In this document: one piece after another, positions 60,593-64,000 of the stretch | Layout: each line of letters begins with the position of its first letter | Numbering within the stretch: the stretch's first letter is position 1 | Assembly: GCF_036327755.1 (NCBI RefSeq) | Contig: NZ_CP109596.1 | Location: 7,936,001 to 8,000,000, forward strand | Origin: Nocardia sp. NBC_01503 | Lineage (GTDB): Bacteria > Actinomycetota > Actinomycetes > Mycobacteriales > Mycobacteriaceae | Length of the DNA: 64,000 bases | Reading direction: 5' to 3' | Translations under genes and position numbers: made by a program | The notes under the pieces: generated by a model | Seen by the model: the letters and a program-made list of their open reading frames with translations, nothing else | Told to the model about the DNA's origin: nothing | Databases searched by the model: none

Positions 60593-61348
60593 TTACTTGC
60601 TGACGTCGGTGCCGAAGTACTTCTCGGAGATCTTGGCCAGGGTGCCGTCCGCGCGCAGCTGATCCAGGGCGGTATTGATCTGATCGGTCAGCGCCTGCGA
60701 ATCCTTGCGCGCGGCGAACGCCTGCTTGCTGGTCTCACCGGTCTTGCCCGCGACATGCACGGTCGCGTCATTGGTCTTCTTGGCGTATTCGCCTACCGCG
60801 AGGGTGTCGTTGACGGTGGCGTCGACGCGACCGTTCTTGAGCAGCTGGATGGCCTGCACGAAACCCTCGACGCCCTCGACCTTGCAGCCCGCGCCCTCGG
60901 CGACCTTGTTCCAGTTGCTGGTGACCGACTGCGCGCAGGTCTTACCGCTCAGATCGGTGAGCGCGTGGATACCGGCGTTATCGGTCTTGGTGACGATGAC
61001 GCCCTCGGAGGTGGTGTACGGCTGCGAGAGCGAATACTTCTGCGCGCGATCGGGATTCACGGTGACCTGGTTCGCGACCAGATCGAAGCGCTTGGACTCC
61101 AGGCCCGCGAAGATGGCGTCCCAGGGGGTCTGCACGAATTCGACCTTGCGGCCGAGTTTGTCGCCGACGGCCTTGATGACCTCGACGTCGTAGCCGGTGA
61201 GGCTGCCGCCGTCCTGGTAGCTGAAGGGAGAGTAGGTGCCCTCGGTGCCGACTTTCAGGACATTCGGGTCGTCATTGCTGCTGCACGCGGTGAGTGCCGC
61301 GGTGGCGGCGACTACGGCGAGTACGGCGGCGAACAGCTTACGGCGCAC
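60593..61348 (-). CDS. Amino-acid (cystine-type) ABC transporter substrate-binding lipoprotein
   Basis: This 251-residue family-3 solute-binding protein has a lipoprotein signal MRRKLFAAVLAVVAATAALT-AC (Cys22). The domain reads VGTEGTYSPFSYQDGGSLTG, YDVEVIKAVGDKLGRKVEFV and WDAIFAGLESKRFDLVANQV, closest in style to cystine-binding TcyA. GTG 61348 has GAGAGG upstream; the longer frame would bury the signal. Upstream partner of the permease at 59887-60555. Confidence 0.92.
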   Translation of the reverse strand: MRRKLFAAVLAVVAATAALTACSSNDDPNVLKVGTEGTYSPFSYQDGGSLTGYDVEVIKAVGDKLGRKVEFVQTPWDAIFAGLESKRFDLVANQVTVNPDRAQKYSLSQPYTTSEGVIVTKTDNAGIHALTDLSGKTCAQSVTSNWNKVAEGAGCKVEGVEGFVQAIQLLKNGRVDATVNDTLAVGEYAKKTNDATVHVAGKTGETSKQAFAARKDSQALTDQINTALDQLRADGTLAKISEKYFGTDVSK

Positions 61349-61487
61349 GGGGACTACCTCTCCTCGAGCGTGGTCGACCCACGCGACAAACAACCGACAA
61401 AGGGTACGCCCGAAACCAACCGGGTGGCACGTCAACCATCATGATGCGCGCAAACCTTGTGCGATTACGACGGTGATGATAGCGGCG

Positions 61488-61519
61488 GGCGGGCACCTCT
61501 CTGCCCAGTGGTGCCCGCC
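61488..61519 (-). terminator. Terminator after TM2 gene
   Basis: GGCGGGCACC and GGTGCCCGCC form a perfect 10-bp stem with a 12-nt loop, 26 nt beyond the stop of the TM2-domain gene. Confidence 0.75.
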
Positions 61520-61545
61520 GGAGTCGGTGTGTCGCTACTCCGAGC

Positions 61546-62046
61546 TCAGTCCTTGAGTGGACGGCCCTGCGGGTCCGGGACCTTGCCGGTGAGGATGAGA
61601 ATGCCGTCGATCAGCGACCAGATGCCGAAGCCGCCGCAGGTGATCAGTTGCAGCACACCGATGGTGGTGTAACCGAGGTAGAAGCGGCCGATACCCAATC
61701 CGCCGATCAGAATCTGCAGCAGGCCCGCGGTCAGCTTGGACTTGTCCGAATAGGGCACGCCGTACGGATCGCGACCGAAGGGGGCCTCGGCATCCGCGCC
61801 GTAGGGCATCGGCTGGCCATAGGGACCGGGCTGACCGTACGCGGGCTGCGCACCGTAGGGCTGCTGACCGTATCCGGGCTGGGGCTGTCCGTAACCCGGC
61901 TGGGGCTCACCGTAACCGGGCTGCGGCTGACCGTATCCGGGCTGCTGGCCATAGCCAGGCTGCGGCTGACCGTACTGCGGCCCGGTGCCGGGCGCGCCGT
62001 ACTGCGGGCCACCCTGCTCGGGCTGCTTGTTGAATGGATCGGTCAC
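61546..62046 (-). CDS. TM2-domain membrane protein with Pro/Gly/Gln/Tyr-rich repeats
   Basis: This 166-residue protein has a low-complexity N-terminal half of repeated GYGQPQP/GYGQQP units (residues 12-85). A TM2 domain follows: KSKLTAGLLQILIGGLGIGR then FYLGYTTIGVLQLITCGGFG and IWSLIDGILILTGK, two membrane helices joined by a short turn. Function of TM2 proteins is unknown; the Tyr/Gln/Pro-rich tail could promote clustering. It lies downstream of lgt in the same direction. ATG 62046 follows AGGAGGACGCGAG. Confidence 0.88.
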   Translation of the reverse strand: MTDPFNKQPEQGGPQYGAPGTGPQYGQPQPGYGQQPGYGQPQPGYGEPQPGYGQPQPGYGQQPYGAQPAYGQPGPYGQPMPYGADAEAPFGRDPYGVPYSDKSKLTAGLLQILIGGLGIGRFYLGYTTIGVLQLITCGGFGIWSLIDGILILTGKVPDPQGRPLKD

Positions 62047-62120
62047 TCGCGTCCTCCTGAATCGCGGGCCGCACGGCCCCCTGTGTGCTGAACCCGCCGG
62101 GCGAATTCGATACGCGGCGG

Positions 62121-63353
62121 TCAGGAGCCATTCTTGCCCGAGTCGACCGTTTTCGTCTCCTCGAGCGGGACCACCGGATCGGAATCACCGGATTCGGAAG
62201 AGTTATCGCGGACCTCGGCGGATTCGTTGCCTTCCGAAGGGGATTCGGAGTCGGAGTCATCCCCGGATGTCTCGGATGTCCCGGTCTCGGACTCCGCATC
62301 GGAGGCGGATTCGGATTCAGACGATTCGGACTTGTCGAGATCGACTGCCGTATCACCGGACTCGGCGTCGGATTCGGCTTCGTCGGCCGCGACGACCTCG
62401 GTCCCGGCACTCGCCGCACCGTAGGCCCGCAACGCGCCGAACTGCCATGGCCACGGCCGCTCCACCCCCGCGCGCACCTGCTCGGCGGTCTCGCGCCCCT
62501 TCGTCGCGAAGATGAAATACGCGATGGCGCACAGGAATACGATCGCCGAGGTGAACGAGTTGATGCGAATACCCGCGATATGCGTGGCGTGATCATCGCG
62601 CAGCAACTCCACGAAGAACCGCCCGAAGCAGTAGATCGCCACGTACAGCGCGAACAAGCGCCCGTGCCCGATCCGGTACTTGCGATCGGCCCAGAGCAGC
62701 ACCGCCACACCCAGCAGATTCCAGATCAGCTCGTACAGGAAGGTCGGCTGCACGATCGCCACCGGCGGACCGGCGGCCGAACCGTTCATCGGCGACGGCC
62801 CACCATTGGCGTCGAAGCGGTCGTAGATCTCCAGACCCCACGGCATGGTGGTGGCGCGGCCGAACAGCTCCTGATTGAAGTAGTTGCCGAGTCGGCCGAT
62901 GCCCTGCGCCAGCAGAATGCCGGGCGCGATGGCGTCACCGAAGGCGGTCAGCGGAATCTTGTAGACCCGGCAGCCGATCCACGCGCCGATCGCGCCGAGC
63001 AGTACCGCGCCCCAGATGCCGAGGCCGCCCTGCCAGATCTTCCACCAGTCGCCCGATTTACCGCCGGGCCCGAAGTAGGTCGACCAGTCGGTGGCCACGT
63101 GATAGAGCCGCCCGCCGATCAAACCCAGCGGCACCGCGAACATGGCCACATCCAGCACCATGCCCTGCTGTCCGCCGCGCTGCTGCCACCGCTTCTCCCC
63201 CAGCCAGATGGCCGCGACAATGCCGATGATGATGCAGATGGCATAGGCGCGCAGCGGGAAGGGGCCGATATCCCAGACGCCGCGAGGCGGACTGGGAATG
63301 TAGGCCAGCACGTCGGAGGCCGGAAGATTGTCGGCCAGGGCTCGAATGGTCAC
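62121..63353 (-). CDS. lgt: Prolipoprotein diacylglyceryl transferase
   Basis: Lgt transfers diacylglycerol to the lipobox Cys of prelipoproteins at the membrane. The 410-residue product has seven or so helices, the Lgt signature GIGRLGNYFNQELFG (about residues 140-155) with the catalytic Arg/Asn, the early IGGRLYHVATDW, and RIGHGRLFALYVAIYCFGRF. The C-terminal 110 residues are an acidic Ser/Asp/Glu-rich tail, as in mycobacterial Lgt (468 aa). GTG 63353 has GGGGA upstream. Next to trpA, as in M. tuberculosis (Rv1613-Rv1614). Confidence 0.95.
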   Translation of the reverse strand: MTIRALADNLPASDVLAYIPSPPRGVWDIGPFPLRAYAICIIIGIVAAIWLGEKRWQQRGGQQGMVLDVAMFAVPLGLIGGRLYHVATDWSTYFGPGGKSGDWWKIWQGGLGIWGAVLLGAIGAWIGCRVYKIPLTAFGDAIAPGILLAQGIGRLGNYFNQELFGRATTMPWGLEIYDRFDANGGPSPMNGSAAGPPVAIVQPTFLYELIWNLLGVAVLLWADRKYRIGHGRLFALYVAIYCFGRFFVELLRDDHATHIAGIRINSFTSAIVFLCAIAYFIFATKGRETAEQVRAGVERPWPWQFGALRAYGAASAGTEVVAADEAESDAESGDTAVDLDKSESSESESASDAESETGTSETSGDDSDSESPSEGNESAEVRDNSSESGDSDPVVPLEETKTVDSGKNGS

Positions 63354-63523
63354 GAGTCCCCACCGTAGCGGAATTCGCTGCGTGGGCATGTGCCCCGGGT
63401 GGCGCGCCGCCGACACCCGCGCGAACAACACCCGGCGGATTCATCGCGGTGCGCGCCCAGCAGTGCCTGGCGGTAACAACCCGGGCGCGCGTCACAGCCG
63501 GGCTCAGCACACCACCGCCGACC

Positions 63524-63573
63524 TCAATAGCATTGGGCGCGTATCGAATTCGATACGCGCCCAATGCTATTGA
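63524..63573. terminator. Perfect 50-bp palindrome after trpA
   Basis: Two exactly complementary 25-bp arms meet with no spacer at a GAATTC centre. It begins 7 nt beyond the trpA stop on the minus strand and probably ends the trp transcript before lgt. Confidence 0.85.
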
Positions 63574-63580
63574 TTGATCC

Positions 63581-64000
63581 TCAGGAGGCGACAGGCGCCG
63601 AACGCACGCCGAACGCGAGCTCCTCGGTCAGCGTCCGCACCGCGCCCAGGCCCTGCGCCGCGGCGCTCACCAGAGCCGAGCCGACGATGACACCGTCCGC
63701 GTAGGAAGCGATCTCGGCGGCCTGCGCGCCATTGCGCACACCCAGGCCCACGCCGATCGGAATGTCCGAATGCGCGCGCACCCGGGCGCACAGCGCCGGA
63801 GCCATATCCGACACCGCGTCGCGCGCACCGGTCACACCCATGGTGGAGGCCGCGTAGACGAATCCGCGCGAGGCTTCCAGGGTCTTCACCAATCGCTCCT
63901 CGGTCGAGGATGGCGCGACCAGGAAGATGCGATCCAGGTTGTAGGTGGACGAGGCCACGAACCAGTCGTCGGCTTCCTCCGGAATCAGATTCGGCGTGAT
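63581..64000 (-). CDS. trpA: Tryptophan synthase alpha chain (5' part outside window)
   Basis: TrpA cleaves indole-3-glycerol phosphate to indole, which is passed to TrpB. The frame enters at the window edge and encodes the last 139 residues, reading ITPNLIPEEADDWFVASSTY then NLDRIFLVAPSSTEERLVKT. The phosphate-binding loops GFVYAASTMGVTGARDAV, IPIGVGLGVRNGAQAAEIAS and YADGVIVGSALVSAA are all intact. The N-terminal half of the gene with catalytic Glu and Asp lies beyond 64000. Followed by a 50-bp palindrome. Confidence 0.95.
   Translation of the reverse strand: MTPNLIPEEADDWFVASSTYNLDRIFLVAPSSTEERLVKTLEASRGFVYAASTMGVTGARDAVSDMAPALCARVRAHSDIPIGVGLGVRNGAQAAEIASYADGVIVGSALVSAAAQGLGAVRTLTEELAFGVRSAPVAS

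Overview
The window is a GC-rich actinobacterial chromosome segment, most likely from Nocardia or a close relative in the Mycobacteriales. The housekeeping genes uvrA, a universal stress protein, uvrB, DUF402, coaE, rpsA, polA, pdtaR, tesB, pyk, lgt and trpA occur in the same relative order as the Mycobacterium tuberculosis Rv1638-Rv1613 block. Starts are often GTG or TTG, several starts look leaderless, and almost every gene has a long antisense shadow reading frame. All identifications come from reading the sequence; no database search was run.

Layout. 1-13 kb: the 5' part of uvrA; an Rv0079-like ribosome-hibernation protein beside a DosS-like sensor kinase, with a DosR-box-like palindrome between them; a ketosynthase; a PAS-GGDEF diguanylate cyclase; a HelD-type RNA polymerase-recycling ATPase; a universal stress protein; DoxX; an AraC regulator; and a VOC protein. 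13-25 kb: uvrB, two DUF402 paralogues around a secreted protein, coaE, a Tat-exported phospholipase C, rpsA, a methyltransferase and a receptor-type Ser/Thr kinase. 25-36 kb: an SPFH protein with an overlapping ribbon-helix-helix protein, a BBE-type flavin oxidase with a LysR regulator, an excisionase-like HTH protein with a hydrolase, an amino-acid ABC importer, a beta-decarboxylating dehydrogenase, a thioredoxin, a stand-alone LeuA regulatory domain with a possible leader, and a Cys-rich copper-binding-type protein. 36-46 kb: polA, tRNA-Trp, a complete branched-chain amino-acid (liv) importer, pdtaR and tRNA-Leu.

The accessory stretch is 46-55 kb, directly after tRNA-Leu. It holds a GntR/UTRA regulator divergent from a small Cys-rich protein with two 21-bp operator repeats, a methyltransferase divergent from a YdcF-like (SAM-binding family) protein, and a GNAT-like protein followed at once by a diverged duplicate of the ydcF 3' end. 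Next come an orphan protein, a three-gene toxin-antitoxin-type operon whose toxin is frameshifted by a 7-bp tandem duplication, and a TetR/flavin-monooxygenase pair with three phased operators. 55-64 kb returns to conserved genes: a low-molecular-weight phosphatase, tesB, pyk, an amino-acid permease and binding protein, a TM2 protein, lgt and the 3' part of trpA.

The strongest regulatory signal is a PafBC-type (RecA/LexA-independent) DNA-damage promoter upstream of each of uvrA, uvrB and polA, with the exact spacing TTGTCRGTG-N8-TANNNT. At uvrB and polA it places transcription start on the start codon. This suggests one damage regulon linking excision repair and gap filling. The DosS/Rv0079-like pair suggests a hypoxia/dormancy module, and the liv, LeuA-domain and amino-acid importer genes suggest a branched-chain amino-acid theme.
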